DNA from: Toxoplasma gondii ME49
Taxonomy: Eukaryota; Apicomplexa; Conoidasida; Eucoccidiorida; Sarcocystidae
Assembly: GCF_000006565.2 (NCBI RefSeq)
Contig: NC_031479.1
Span: 6,074,885 to 6,138,884 of the forward strand
Length of the DNA: 64,000 nt
Direction: 5' to 3'
In this document: positions 47,595 through 59,634 of the stretch, one piece after another
Layout: each line of letters opens with the position of its first letter
Position numbering within the stretch: the first letter of the stretch is position 1
The notes under the pieces: generated by a model
What the model was told of the DNA's origin: nothing
Seen by the model: only the letters and a program-made list of their open reading frames with translations
The model's database searches: none
Program-made: the position numbers and the translations under genes

Positions 47595-50500
47595 ATGCAA
47601 GTCGCTTCAGAGAACCATGGCGCAGGGAGCTCTGTCGCTCCCGGCAGTTGCCCAACACCCGAGTGTACATACGCCGCAGTTCTCTGCTGCATCTGCGGTT
47701 GCAGCATCCCGCCTTCCCCCCGGAGTATCTGTCTGTCGTGTCTGGCGCAACAGGTGGACATCACTGAGGGCATTTCTCGGTCGATCGTTCTGCCGTGCTG
47801 TAGAACATGTGGCCGGTATATGCACATTCAGAACAAATGGCTTGCGTGTGAGCTCGAATCCAGGTGAGAACTCTGGGGAAACGTAGCCAATGCTGAGCAC
47901 GCGCTCGATGCCAAGGTTGGGTGTGCGAGTGAGGAGTCATAGCATGCTTCTTTGTGCGATTCACAGTCGTAAAAAAAGATCATCTTCTTTGTGAAGCGCG
48001 CCTCGCTTGGCCCTGTCGATTTGAACGCTGTCCCGTTATTCAGCTCTGCAGCGCCTGTGCCTTACGGAGGTCTGGAGCAGAGCAGGGGTGATAGTTGTCA
48101 GAAGCCATGTGGTTACATCTAGAAGTTTCTTCTTCGAGGAATGAAAGGCTCTCGTTAACAAGCATCGCTCTTCACCAACTCTTCAGAGAATCCCAGTAGC
48201 TTACTTCAACTGGCAGGTCCCTCTGTATAGCTTATAAGTGGCCGCATTTTGGCGGCGGCCACAGGTACAATATGTTTTCGAATGGCGCGTAGACTGCCAG
48301 GGAAAGCTGTCAGTTTTCCTCGGCATGCGCCTCATTCGCAGAGCATCCAACGAAGAACAACGACTGTTTGCAGCACATTTGTGGTGGCCTGCCTTATCAG
48401 CGCATCTCCTATTGGCCCTACATGCCATGCACCGCTGCGTCGTCAGTGTTCTGTGATGCCGTCTACATTCTACGTGTGTCTATGCTTCAGGGAACTGATG
48501 GCCGTTTGTCTCAAGAAGGTTCGCGGCCTGAAGAAAGTCGAGAAAATTGTGGACTGTCAGTGGCTGTGGACGGAGCCGCACAGCAGACGTGTGAAGATGA
48601 AGCTCACAGTCCAGAGCGATGTGCTAGACGGTCGTGCTGGTCTTCAGCAGTCCCTCATCATTGAAGGCGTCATCCAGAATACGCAGTGCGATGAGTGCAA
48701 AAAGGTAAGTAGCCACTTGAGTGAAACACTGTCCTAAAATGTGTTGTGTGTCCACATCGTCTGTGTTTACTGTCGCTTTCCTGACTGAGGCCACTGTCAA
48801 TAAGCTGAGGGCCGCAGGTTCCAGTTGCGCGGCGGGTCAATGTGTGTGTTAATTCTGTATCTTCAGATCTCCGAGTGTGTTTTCCATGGTCTGCGCGTTC
48901 CACCTCGTTTACTTTGTTCTTTGGATGCGTCTCTCAATAGACACGTATTTGTCGCGTGCAATGTCTGTTTTCCTCGCTTCAGTCCTACACGCCTCACGCG
49001 GGCTGGACGGCGATGGTGCAAGTTCGGCAGCATGCGGAGCACAAGAGAACTTTCCTTTTCCTCGAGCAGCTGGTGTTGAAGCACCGGCTGGCGGCGCGCT
49101 TGCTGAACGTCGTTGAGAAGTCGGACGGTTTGGACTTCCACTTTCCGAGCAGGCAAGCGGCGCTCCACTTTGCGGATTTCTGCCAGTCGCGCTTCCCATC
49201 TGTGTCTCGACAAGCTAAGCAACTGATCAGCCACGATGCGAGCAGCAACATTTACTACCACAAGTACACCATCAGCGTTACCCTCGCTCCTGTGTGCAAG
49301 GACGACCTCGTCTACATCCACCGGAAGCAGGCGCAAGCGCAGCTGGGGGGATTCACGAACCTTTCGCTTTGCACGCGCGTGGCTGGCGCGGGAATCCAGT
49401 TGACAGATCCGTTTTCGGGTAAAGTCCTGAACGTCAGTCCAGAAAAGTACTGGAAGTCTCCGTTTCAGCCGCTCTGCACCCGAAAGCACTTGTCTTCGTT
49501 CCTCGTCCTCGACGTGAACCCCGTAGATCGTCCCGGGTACTCTCAGACGGAGTCAGGTTCTCGGCGGGATGTGCCCCGAAAGGGGAAGGGCCGGGCGACG
49601 CGGTCAGAGCCTGAGGGTGACGAAGACGCCGAAATGTTTGCCGGGCTTCAAACCACAGGCCGCGCGCGAGGGGGGTTTGGTCAGGCGGACCAAGAGGCTG
49701 TCACAGGGCAGAGAGCACATGGAAAGAGAAAGAAGAAACGAAGAAACAGCAGCCCCACGAGCCATGGCGGCGAGACCATGTGGCACTCTAGTCGCCCCGA
49801 AGGCGGCCGAACAGTGCCTACAACCAGTGGAAAGGCTTCGACGCGCTTGGCGGGTTCGACGCCTTCGACTCCTCTGGTGTATGAAGTGGAGTTGGCGCGG
49901 GCCTCCGACGTCGGCGTCTCTGACCGCCGAGTTGTCACTTACACCCACTTGGGCCGGTTCCTCAGTGCAGGGGACTGGGTGAAAGGGTACGACCTCCGAA
50001 GCATCAATTTGCCGGGGGCGGCGGACAACGAACTGGAGCGGGACGCGGGCGGGTGTCGGGCGTCTGCGACGGCGGGCAAAAAAGGGCGGCGGAGAGGCGG
50101 GAAAGAGAGCCGAGAGGACGCGGGCAACATGGAAAGCGACGACGACTTTTCGAATCCCGCCTCGCTCTTGAAGCACGAGGAAAACCAGGAACAGGGCCTT
50201 GCCGCATGCGTACGCTGGGAGGTGGTGATCGTGAAGAAGGTTCCGGCACAACAGATGCTAAGTGAAGGCCCGGCAGACGGAGCTGCGCGAGGCGCGAAGG
50301 CGGGACGCATCCGGCCGTGGGTTTTGCAAACGCTGCGGAAGGAACGCGACACAGAGAGCGGCCAAAGTGGGAAGAGGCGCGGCGGCCAACGGGGCGACGA
50401 CGGCGGCATGGAGGCCGAGCTGGAAGAGTTCAAGGAGGAACTGGAAGAAGACTCCGAGATGCGAGCCCAGGTGAACTTGTGGAAGGATCCGCGGTACACG

Positions 50501-50899
50501 TCGCAGGCGAGTCGGGACAAGAAGAAGGCGCAGAAAGACGGGAAGAAGAGGGACGGGAAAACAGGAAAGGGTGCAAAGGCCGGGGCACACCCGACCGAAG
50601 CGACGCACAAGGAGGCGGGCAAAGCACGTGCAGGCGACGAGATGGAACCCGACGATAGCGGCGAGTACGAAACCTACTCTGAGGAGGAGGATGACAGCGA
50701 GGAGCTGGCCCAGCTGATGGAAGGGCTGACCCTCGAAAACGGAGTCCTGAAGGGAGTGACGGTGGAACCTGGTGCGCGCCTGACACATGAAGGAGACGAC
50801 GACGGAGCGCCGAACAGCGATGGAAAGAGTGCAGAGAAATGGGCTGTGTCGGGCTCTACCTCGAGCAACATGAACATTGGAGACGACGGTGATCTGTGA
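47595..50899 (+). CDS. NMD3: 60S ribosomal export adaptor NMD3
   Basis: NMD3 binds nascent 60S subunits and recruits the CRM1 exporter. Three exons: 47595-47863, 48491-48704 and 48983-50899; phases 2 and 0 close to 799 residues (the family is usually near 500). The N-terminal zinc module is clear: C31-x2-C34 and C46-x2-C49 (VLCCICGCSIPPSP, SICLSCLAQQVDITEGI), then CCRTCGRY. Exon 2 gives ELMAVCLKKVRGLKKVEK and the pair in CDECKK. Exon 3 opens SYTPHAGWTAMVQVRQHAEHK and continues with GLDFHFPSRQAALHFADF, HKYTISVTLAPVCKDDLVYI and GKVLNVSPEKYWKSPFQ. Beyond about residue 345 the family's beta-rich domain is interrupted by Gly/Arg/Lys- and Glu/Asp-rich inserts, and the C-terminal 250 residues are mostly charged low complexity. 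A leucine-rich export signal near LAQLMEGLTLENGVL is plausible. Confidence 0.95.
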
Positions 50900-52403
50900 T
50901 GGCTAACGCGCGAAGTTGTGGCACGGTGTCAGAATGATTTTTTCACAGGGAAAAAGAATCTCTGTTGTAAGGCTGGAGGAGAAAGGTGGAGTGGGAAGGA
51001 TCTCTTCTCTTGGAAGGCGTTGCTCTTTCCCGTTATTCTCTGGCATAGTAAAGGAACATCGCTCGTTTCCCTTCTGTCCCCGTTTCTGAATTTTCCTAAC
51101 TGGTATTTACACACTGGCCAATACGAAATGAACTGTCGGCCATCGATGGAAACATGGCGTTCACTGAAGCGAACGTCTTTTGCGCGGGGGAACTTTTTGC
51201 CGGAAAGCCACGCACCACCTTTGTGTGACGAGGTGGAAAAGCGGTCGCTCACTACAGTTCACAAGCCGCCAGATAGAAATGGTTTCATAGCTTGAAAGTT
51301 TTTCCCCGTTTCGGCAAGGCACACCGTCGTTTAGTTTTCTTTCTACTAACAACAACCGCTGCATCTCTTGGATAAATGAACTGCACCACTGAAGTCGAAT
51401 TAGTGATAGGGATTATGGACAAGGAAACGAGAACCTCACGAAACTAATCTGCATTACAAGCGATATCCAGGGATTCGGTCACCACATCGGAATCGCTCTA
51501 CGTTGGAAAAACACTCTAGTCGAAACACAGAATGGGATCCTAAACATACATCTCTTGTATCTCTGCATGCTGGGGAAAGCAGCTGTGCAACCTCTGGTCT
51601 AGTTCAACACAACACGAGACTGATGCAAGCCGAATACAAGAATTTCGTCGACGATATGCATTTTGATCGTCTCATTCTTTATGTTAGTCTGTACGGTCTA
51701 TCCATGTATAGAAGAATCACATGGAGTGAACTCTTATGCCCACACGTCGGTGCGAAAACATGTTATCATCATGCTCGCCACTCTCTTAATGTCGCATACA
51801 TCTGTAGCCACCACAGAAGTGGCGGGAGTTGAGACGTTCCACAGAGCGCTGTCTGACTCCACAGGTAGTTTCATGATGTGTGTCAGCGGTATGTGTTCTG
51901 GAACTGATGCTTCATGTTTCAGAATGTCTCCGTTACATGCAATGCCGCTCTACATGCAACTCATGCTCTGAGAACCTGGTTTTCGCGCCGCGACACATTC
52001 GCGAAATGTTCATGCGCTGCATCCGTGCGTTCTTCTAAATTACACGAATGGAAACCACTGTATTGATGATCTGATTCTCTGATGTTTCGCTGGATTCTAG
52101 GCAATATCGCTTGCTGCAGGGAACAATGTTCGCTCTCTCAAAACGGGTTTCTTTGCGTCTCGCATTTGTCTCTAGACCTGAGCAAGACGCAGTGTCGCGT
52201 GTTTTGTCATTTGCGTTTCGTCAACAAAGTCCAGGCGCATCTCGAGTTGCAGGCACCCAAAACAGTCAATCCAGCATACGAATGTCAATGCTCATATCTG
52301 CGAGCAGTGCACGAGTGTGAAAGCGGCAACTAGTCATGAATCTGGGATCCTCCCAAGAAAACCACGCGAGTTTTGGAATCCAGACAACGCATTTCGTCGC
52401 GTT
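50900..52403. other. Convergent spacer after NMD3
   Basis: Two 3' UTRs are expected. Only short, unpatterned frames are present; nothing is supported. Confidence 0.6.
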
Positions 52404-54230
52404 TCAGGTGTGCGACAGCGAACCGCTGCCGTGGTCGGCCATCCAGAATGGCATAGATAGGTTCAAGCGTTCCATTGTGGTGCGGATGATTTCCAAGTCG
52501 TTTTCCTCTCTGCTTAGAGTTTCTTCTGTGTGCATCCCGTTTTGGGAGCATTCTCTTGGAGAGGTACAGCTGTCCACCTTGCACACATCCCCCGCTGTCT
52601 GTCCATTCCATCCTGACACCACGGCTCCTTTCAACTTCCCTTCTCTTTTTGAAAGCGTATTTCTGGCTCCGTTCGTTGTGCCGTTTCGATGTTCACTGAA
52701 ACGTGGCCGAATGCGTATTGTCCACGCAGCAGCCTTCTTTCCAGAAGGCGCCGCACCAGCAGGGCGCGTACTATCGTCTGTTGCAGCAGACGCGTCTTCA
52801 CTCGGGGCTTGGTTTCCTCTCGGTTCTGCGGAAGCTTCGTCTCCCACAGAGGTCTCTGATGCTGGAACGACCACGCAGTTCCCTGCGTTCCAGACTGCCA
52901 CAGAACTGTCAACGTTTTCGACAGGCTCCACACCCCCATAACCAGGGTCCAACGCATTGCCTGGGTTCGGCAATCGCGAATCTGAAGAGGGACGGAAAGA
53001 TTCCTGCGAGGAATCCATGGGATTTCGCTGATGCTCGGGCGCTCTGTGGCTCTTTTGGTTGTCTGGTGAAGAAAAACCCTGACTTCCTTTCTTTTTGTTT
53101 TTCCCCGATTTCAGCTGACACCTGGAGCCACCGGGTAGGTTTTGCGCACATCTTTCATTGCTAGAGTTGACATGAGAGGAAGATGAAACTGAGGGGTAAC
53201 CTTCCGTGACAGTTTCCCTAAGGTGAGTGTCCGCAGTTATGGAGACGCCAGCTCCTACATCTTCTTTCGCATCTGAGCAATCGCTTGTTCTTCCCTCTTC
53301 ATCTTCGGAGCCCGACAAGTCGAACCGATGGTCCCAGCACATGTCGGCCTTTCCGCTACTGTCACCGCACGGCGAAGGTACATCTGAAGTCAAAACCTGG
53401 TAGAACACCCGCGCTTCCTCCGCGTCTTCTTCAGACTCCGACCGGGAAGACGACGGGGATTCAGAACCCGAGGGTGAGGACGGAAGGCCCTGGTACCAGG
53501 TTCGCTCGAAATCGCTTTTTCTGTCGCTCTCCTCTTCTCTCAATATACCGAAAATGTCATCCCTTCGGTCCTTGTCCACTTCGTCGACCTCAGACACGCT
53601 GATGTTTTGGGGGTTTTGCGTGTTTAGCCAGTCTCGAGGAGGATCCGGAATGCAGAGGCAATTTTCAAAGCTACCGGCATCTGGGGTTTCTGATGGAGAT
53701 ACTCCGTTTGAAAAGGCTACTGGTTCACGTGGGCGTGTATCCGCCCGTGGATCCTCCTCACCAGGCGGGCAAGGCACGGAGTCGAGTTCCTCCTGAAACT
53801 CCTCACTCAAAACTTCCCGGCGTGTTGAGACGGGTCGCCCAGAAAGTTTTCCGGTGTCTCGGGACGACGGGAGTAAGTCTCTGAGGTCTTCATCTGGAAG
53901 CGACTCATCAAGGATTCCAGGCGAAGTCTCACTCGCAGATACCGTGTACTGCTCCTTCCCCCCACCGCTTTGAATAACTCCACCCAAACGAAAAGTACGT
54001 AGATAATCCTCATCCAACGCGTGAAGCAAGGCGTCAACATTTCGGAGGGCGCGCTCCTCCTGCGAGTCTCCACCATTAGCTGCTGGCGGCTTCCACATGT
54101 CAGACCTCCACCAGTCGGCTCGTACTTCACACCCCGAAGTGTTTTGAGAAGCTCCTGAGGAGAGTTGCCAGCAAGACTCCGGTTTCGTTTCACCAGAAGC
54201 AATCGCCGTGTCTACCCCTTTCTTCCTCAT
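52404..54230 (-). CDS. Acidic Ser-rich hypothetical protein
   Basis: I do not recognise this protein. From ATG at 54230 (MRKKGVDTAIASGETKP) the frame is open for 608 residues to a stop at 52404. The product is acidic and rich in Ser, Glu, Asp and Pro, probably mostly disordered. More ordered patches are RNVDALLHALDEDYLRTFRLGG near the N-terminus and the C-terminal helix LEIIRTTMERLNLSMPF. No signal peptide follows the 54230 start. The frame stays open a further 69 codons upstream to a GTG near 54437. That extension holds a membrane-like stretch (EVLGYLVAVCAFTV followed by RR), so an unrecognised 5' exon may exist. It converges on NMD3. Confidence 0.65.
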   Translation of the reverse strand: MRKKGVDTAIASGETKPESCWQLSSGASQNTSGCEVRADWWRSDMWKPPAANGGDSQEERALRNVDALLHALDEDYLRTFRLGGVIQSGGGKEQYTVSASETSPGILDESLPDEDLRDLLPSSRDTGKLSGRPVSTRREVLSEEFQEELDSVPCPPGEEDPRADTRPREPVAFSNGVSPSETPDAGSFENCLCIPDPPRDWLNTQNPQNISVSEVDEVDKDRRDDIFGILREEESDRKSDFERTWYQGLPSSPSGSESPSSSRSESEEDAEEARVFYQVLTSDVPSPCGDSSGKADMCWDHRFDLSGSEDEEGRTSDCSDAKEDVGAGVSITADTHLRETVTEGYPSVSSSSHVNSSNERCAQNLPGGSRCQLKSGKNKKKGSQGFSSPDNQKSHRAPEHQRNPMDSSQESFRPSSDSRLPNPGNALDPGYGGVEPVENVDSSVAVWNAGNCVVVPASETSVGDEASAEPRGNQAPSEDASAATDDSTRPAGAAPSGKKAAAWTIRIRPRFSEHRNGTTNGARNTLSKREGKLKGAVVSGWNGQTAGDVCKVDSCTSPRECSQNGMHTEETLSREENDLEIIRTTMERLNLSMPFWMADHGSGSLSHT

Positions 54231-56460
54231 TGTCGGTAAGGCGTCTGTTATATTTCGGCCGTAGTGTGAGACTAGTTGCTGGTGACGGCGAACGGTAAAC
54301 GCGCAAACCGCAACGAGGTATCCGAGCACCTCAGCGTTGCAGGCGGGGACGAAGAAAATGTTTTCACACTCGATTTTCGGGCTGCCTTTACATCGTACGC
54401 TTCGGGTGGTGGTCGTTTCGATACAGAATGTCTTCACTCACCAACTCAAGTGACTTTTTTCCAAGAAATCCACGTGTAGGTTGTGCCGCAGAAGTCACAG
54501 GCGACAGACACGCAGACGAATGGCTCGCGAACGAAGAGACTAGAAACCTGCCAAGCTATTTCACAGGACCCGCTGAGAGTTCGATCTCCTTCGTTTGACT
54601 GGGAACGAACTGGACGGTTTTGGGGGTCGCTGGGAAATGTGCTCGACGCAGGCACTGGGCATGCTCAAGCCGGGGCCTCCACAGGACAGATGCGCGATCC
54701 ACGGACCGATTTTCTTGATCTGCTTTTGCCTCAAGCCACCATGCTGATTATGCGGGTTTGGTATATTCGGGAGGCTTTCTGAGCGCCCCAAAAACTGCAG
54801 AACATCTCGTCGAGATTCAGGCGAACTGAAGGATGATGAAGAGGGAGACAGAACCCAGAGCTGCGCATCTGCATGCGCATATCGAAGGAGTTGCAGTTGG
54901 TGTCACATAACGCGCTCTGCCACGAAAAAATCGGGTTTCAGCAGTTGTACAGGCTAGTTTATGTTGTGGTATGAAATAATCACTTAAGTAGGGAACACAA
55001 AAACACGATGCGGTTACTGTACAATCCGTGAAATCAGCGATACACGCAGCGGTGGTACGAGCTGTCGAAACATTTCGACGAGTCAAGTGACGCGGAAATA
55101 GTAGATGCATTGCCTGGGTTACACTACTTGGCTTAGCAAAAATCGTACTTCCATTTTCGATAATATGAACCACGGGTATTCATTCTTTATCAGACGTGGG
55201 CTCTCTTTTAAGTGGGGCAAACCAACTCAGGGGATGCGCTACCCAGTGTCGTCCGCTGGCAGCTGCGAACAACGACTCCTGTATCCTTGCTCGTCAATGC
55301 ATCATTGATACATGACTATTTCAAGTTATTATATTTTCAATTTCTTTGTAACCCAGCATCAGCCAGAGTCTGGGGTTAGGAGAAGGGATTTTTTAGGTAT
55401 GTCTGTTCGCGGCAAGCTTGTTTCTGTACCGCATCAACAGCATCCAGAATTGGGGGCATATAGAAGACGTTTCTGGAGCTCCTGACTTAACGCTGGTCGA
55501 GCTGAATGGGCCATTAGAAGCAAGTCTCTGGAAAGCATGTTGCAATTCGAATCCTTCGTAACAGTAGCAGCGAGGCTTGTTAGCCCGGATGTTCTACCAC
55601 TCTCGGAAGGTCCTAGTGGTACGGTCCTGGGAAACGGCCAGCTTGTTAGGTAATCCGCAAAAGGGCGGAAGTGGATTCTTGGTCTTTCAAAAGGTCAAAC
55701 AAGCGGGATAGACCTCGCGCACGCCGTTACCCATGCGCGTCACCTGACTCACTGCAAGCGGCTGCCGTGTTCGATATACGACGCTTATAAGTAGTGCTTG
55801 ACGCTGCTGCCGCTATTCGATTAATACTGGTACCAGATACAGCATGAGGGGTCTTATCTTCTCTCCTGGTTTGTATTCCTTCACCTGGATGCCCATGAGA
55901 AGAGTTAAATGGAGGCTCATGCCCTTATTGTGTCACGAGTCAATGAACTGCCTGCTTTCGCGCGAGGGGCAATCTCAGATATTTCGCGTTTCTGGCCGTG
56001 CAAATGCCTACACACAACTCACGTTAACTTGAATCACAGTACCAGGCTACGAACAAGGCACCAGCGTGTGGCTAAGGCTCATGACTCTCGGTGTGCCTGA
56101 AGAGGTGACACAACAAAAGCTCATAAACTTTTTGCTGTTGTCCTTTTTTGTTACTTTGAAGGGCGCATTCATTTAGAACAATGTGATAGGAGGACAGTAA
56201 GCGGCCATTGAAGGTCGGTTGTGAGGAGTTGACTTCTCACAACAATGCCGAGGTGAAGTCAGGTGTTCAGTGATCCTCCGACACCAAGTTCGCGGAAATG
56301 AAGCTCTCAAACGAAAAACAGGGTTTCAATCTCATCAATATGAAAAGCATACTCTCCGCTTTCGGTTTACTTTGCATCCAACTCCCCCTGCCTTCACGAG
56401 CATCGACCCCCGATGAACGTACATGTGAGGAAGAGCTGGTTCTTTCTTTCTTTCCATGTG

Positions 56461-56491
<31 letters not shown>

Positions 56492-58020
56492 GCATGCATA
56501 TATATAGGTTGCAGAAACTGTCTGTGGCACTTCTAAGCTGTTTAAGCGCGGTCACAATCGACATATTCAGCCGATTCTACCAGCAGTTGCGGATCTTGGC
56601 AGACCCGGACCGAACGCGATCGCTGCTGGAAATGCCAAGAGAAACCATCCCGGTTATTTTAAGATGGTTCCCGTACTTTCCACTGCAAGACCGTCAGGAA
56701 GTTGCTTTCTGGCTGTCCACGTGCCCCAGGATGTGGGCCCGACAGTGAGAGGATGGACTTCTTTCCCATCAAAATTGCCATTCTGGTATATCTGCCCCCG
56801 TCTTCCCCCAATGACAAACACCGGTCTTTCGGGGGTTCACTTCCTGTTAGGCAGCAAGTGGACGCAGGTGACAGACGACACTAGACTTTAAACACAGAAC
56901 AGACATCTTCTTTCTCGGTGAAGTGTAGACGGTAGTGACGCAGAATGCCCTGGATATTCTTTATCCCTGGCAAGGCGAGAGACGCGAGCGTTTGCAGACG
57001 CCCCTCCAGCTCGTATCTCATACTCCCTCATCCGCTCTGGAGCAAAATTGGACGACCGAGGGTTGAGGATGACGCTTTGGTCATGCATAAATACGTCTCA
57101 CGGAACTGGTGAAGGATGCGTGAATGATTCATCGTGTGTTTCGACGCAGGAGAGGCCTCATCGTTAACGGTCAACAGTCCTGTTGCACATAACCCTGACT
57201 TTGGTGTAGCAACACTTCACCAAGTAGTTGACAGCTAAGCCGCAAGGCTGCGTTGTTCCAGCCTTGGTTGAGTCTGACATATCATGTTGTAAGGTTTAGA
57301 CAAAGGATGGCGTGTTGGTAAGCCCGATTCTGAACCTTTTTTTCCGTGGACGTGCTTCTTGTTCACGGTGGACGTCGGTGCTGCTAGGGGTCAACGAGTA
57401 CCGGGTATGCACGATATAGTACACCAAGTCTCTTACCAAACTGCCCCACGACTTGTCTTACTGCAATCTCAATTTTAAATGTCATACCAGCGAAAAACAA
57501 TTCCGTTCATCATGAGAATTTTGTGCGGCTCTGGTCAGATATTGTTCCTCCCTTCGGAAGGCAACGTCTTGGACGGTAGGTAACTTCCGGCTAGCTGCCG
57601 ACACTCGAGAGGCGGGGAAAATGACGATGGTTAAGGGCCGAGAGTGTCTTGCAACAGGCACATTGCGGGGCTCAAGCTGCAGGTGGAAGAGATCCGTTTT
57701 CGTGGAAGGATCTCCCTTTTTTCTGTATGGCAACGGTGTTTATGCAACTAGCAAATACTGCTGGCGAAAAGTAGACATGGAGACTCAGAAAATAGAGGGA
57801 CTCACGTACTATTGACAGAACCCGCATAGAGACCTGCCTACTCGCTGCCGTTGTTTTCCTCTTATTTCGGCCAGTATTCATCTTTTCAGAAAGGTACGTG
57901 CATGGTTTTTGCTCAGCCGTCACCAAGTGGAACAAGTTTAAATCCCACATTCTGATTTATCATTTGAGTGCTGAGTCGGGGTTCCCGCGGTCCCTGGCCC
58001 GTTCTTCTGTTGTTGCTGTC
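54231..58020. other. Long spacer with one TA microsatellite
   Basis: This is 3.8 kb between two genes transcribed away from each other. It includes the possible 5' extension of the minus-strand gene at its left end and a TA microsatellite at 56460-56506. A 75-codon plus-strand frame from ATG 56664 to 56891 has no domain and is not called. I see no tRNA or other structured RNA. Confidence 0.5.
56460..56506. repeat. (TA)n microsatellite
   Basis: TATGTATATATA then TA units, ending TGCATGCATATATATAGG, in the long spacer. Confidence 0.92.
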
Positions 58021-59634
58021 ATGGATGGCAAAGGAGAGGAAGAGTACTCTGCTCGTGAGAAGGAATCGATTTTCCTTCATCCTGCAGACCGCCCAGAAAC
58101 GAATGTTCCTGGGCTTCTAGCTCCGACCTCTGGATCCAACGTGGTACGGAAGGATACCGGTGATGGTCAGGGGAACCTTGTCTACCTGTCTGAAGGCTCA
58201 TTGTCAGCGGAGAGAATCGTATCTGATCGATCCGCTGTTCCAGATCCGTTTCCCGATGCACAGATCCCCTCTTCTGAATCTCGTGGCGACGCGATTTTTA
58301 GTGCTGGGAAGGACGATGTCGACAGAAAAGACGCCGCCATCTTCCCAGGGGCGGACGAAATCCACGAGACCTCATCAGAAAACGACAAAAAAAGCTCTGG
58401 CGTTTTCTTAGGCGGGGACGAAATCCGCGACAACTCATCAGGTATCCACCCGCGACCAGGATTCCTCTCATGTACGATATCGTCCGATTCCCTAGTCTAC
58501 TCAACGAGCAGCTGTGTAAGACAAGAGGATTCCCGCCAGCCTACTACAGAACAGCAAACTGGAATCAGCGCGCGAGGCTCTGAAGCAGATAGCCGGTGCA
58601 GCAGCGCCATTGAGGCTAATCGCTGTGTATCTGGTTCAACCTCCCACGTAAGTCAATCGCTCTTTCCAGCTCCCCGGCACGAGAGTGGCCGGAGCTCTGG
58701 CAGTTTCCCATCACAGCACCACTTGATGCAAGACCTTTCAAACAACTCCGAGCAACCTGTGGCTTCTTCCGGCATCCTGGAAGCTGCCCCGGCCGATCCC
58801 GAGTCCCAACAGTTGAGCCCCTTGTTAAGGCCGTCATTCGCCACTCCAGCAGACAGAGGTGCTGAGCATCGTCTGGCGCATGCCAGCACGTGGATCCCTG
58901 TTAGTGACCTCACCGGAGAGAAAACGAAAAATGAGGCGGAGTGGTTGCGCCTTCAGGATATCGATCGGCGCATCTGGAGAGTTCGGCTCGTGAGAGAGGT
59001 GCTTGCTGGACTCATAGGCATGCAGGCGGTCTTTGCCCTGACAAGCTTCGTCTTTGATAATGCACCTGCCGGGGTCGTGGCACTTTTCTTGACTCTCTGC
59101 AGCATCTTCGCTCATGCTGACCGAAGGCCGGCTTCCTACTTGCTTACTTCCTTGATCGCGTTGGCGCTAGCATCCACTGTGCTTGCTGCGCTCTGTACTC
59201 GTGTTTACGGCTTCGAGCAGTACTACGTGGACGTGACTTTGCACCGAGTGAGTTTAGGCCAAATCGTGGTTCTTCTTTTGGTGAGTATCAGCACCGCTGT
59301 CCTCACTCACCAAACGATAACCCTGCAAAAAGTGCAGAGGAAGAATGCGGAGATCAGCACGCATGCAGGTGACCAGATGGTGCTTCCTGGAGTCCTTTCC
59401 GATGTTCTACTGCAGCGAGGCAGTTCGAACGCTCGATATATCCTGCGATCAGCTGAATCCACTGCCGCCGCAGCGAAGGCAGAAAGGGTCGTGGGCGTCA
59501 GCATTCCACCACCTCTCCAAGAAGAAGACGATGAGGCGGAGACCAACACTGACTGCAGTTTCGATCGACGAGAGTCTGTTAGCGTGCAAAGGGAAGGTGT
59601 TTCCCGTCTCGGGAACGCTCTGCCGCCTGCGTAG
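58021..59634 (+). CDS. Four-pass membrane protein with long Ser-rich N-terminal domain
   Basis: I do not recognise a family. ATG at 58021 (MDGKGEEEYSARE) opens a single-exon frame of 537 residues; the frame is open further upstream but without an in-frame ATG. Residues 1-300 are polar, Ser/Glu/Asp-rich and probably disordered, with two degenerate copies of a DEI...SS...SSG unit near 120-140. Four hydrophobic helices follow at about 327-345 (VLAGLIGMQAVFALTSF), 349-367 (AGVVALFLTLCSIFA), 374-393 (LLTSLIALALASTVLAAL) and 414-433 (IVVLLLVSISTAVL). The tail is charged and cytosolic-like, with a Gln/Glu-rich acidic patch. No signal peptide precedes the first helix. The arrangement suggests an integral membrane protein; its compartment and role are unknown. 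Confidence 0.7.
   Translation: MDGKGEEEYSAREKESIFLHPADRPETNVPGLLAPTSGSNVVRKDTGDGQGNLVYLSEGSLSAERIVSDRSAVPDPFPDAQIPSSESRGDAIFSAGKDDVDRKDAAIFPGADEIHETSSENDKKSSGVFLGGDEIRDNSSGIHPRPGFLSCTISSDSLVYSTSSCVRQEDSRQPTTEQQTGISARGSEADSRCSSAIEANRCVSGSTSHVSQSLFPAPRHESGRSSGSFPSQHHLMQDLSNNSEQPVASSGILEAAPADPESQQLSPLLRPSFATPADRGAEHRLAHASTWIPVSDLTGEKTKNEAEWLRLQDIDRRIWRVRLVREVLAGLIGMQAVFALTSFVFDNAPAGVVALFLTLCSIFAHADRRPASYLLTSLIALALASTVLAALCTRVYGFEQYYVDVTLHRVSLGQIVVLLLVSISTAVLTHQTITLQKVQRKNAEISTHAGDQMVLPGVLSDVLLQRGSSNARYILRSAESTAAAAKAERVVGVSIPPPLQEEDDEAETNTDCSFDRRESVSVQREGVSRLGNALPPA

Noticed and set aside
56664..56891. 75-codon plus-strand frame
   Set aside because: No domain, no compositional signature and no convincing splice context.
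57898..58020. 41-codon N-terminal extension of the four-pass membrane protein
   Set aside because: It starts at GTG with no in-frame ATG; ATG 58021 is preferred.
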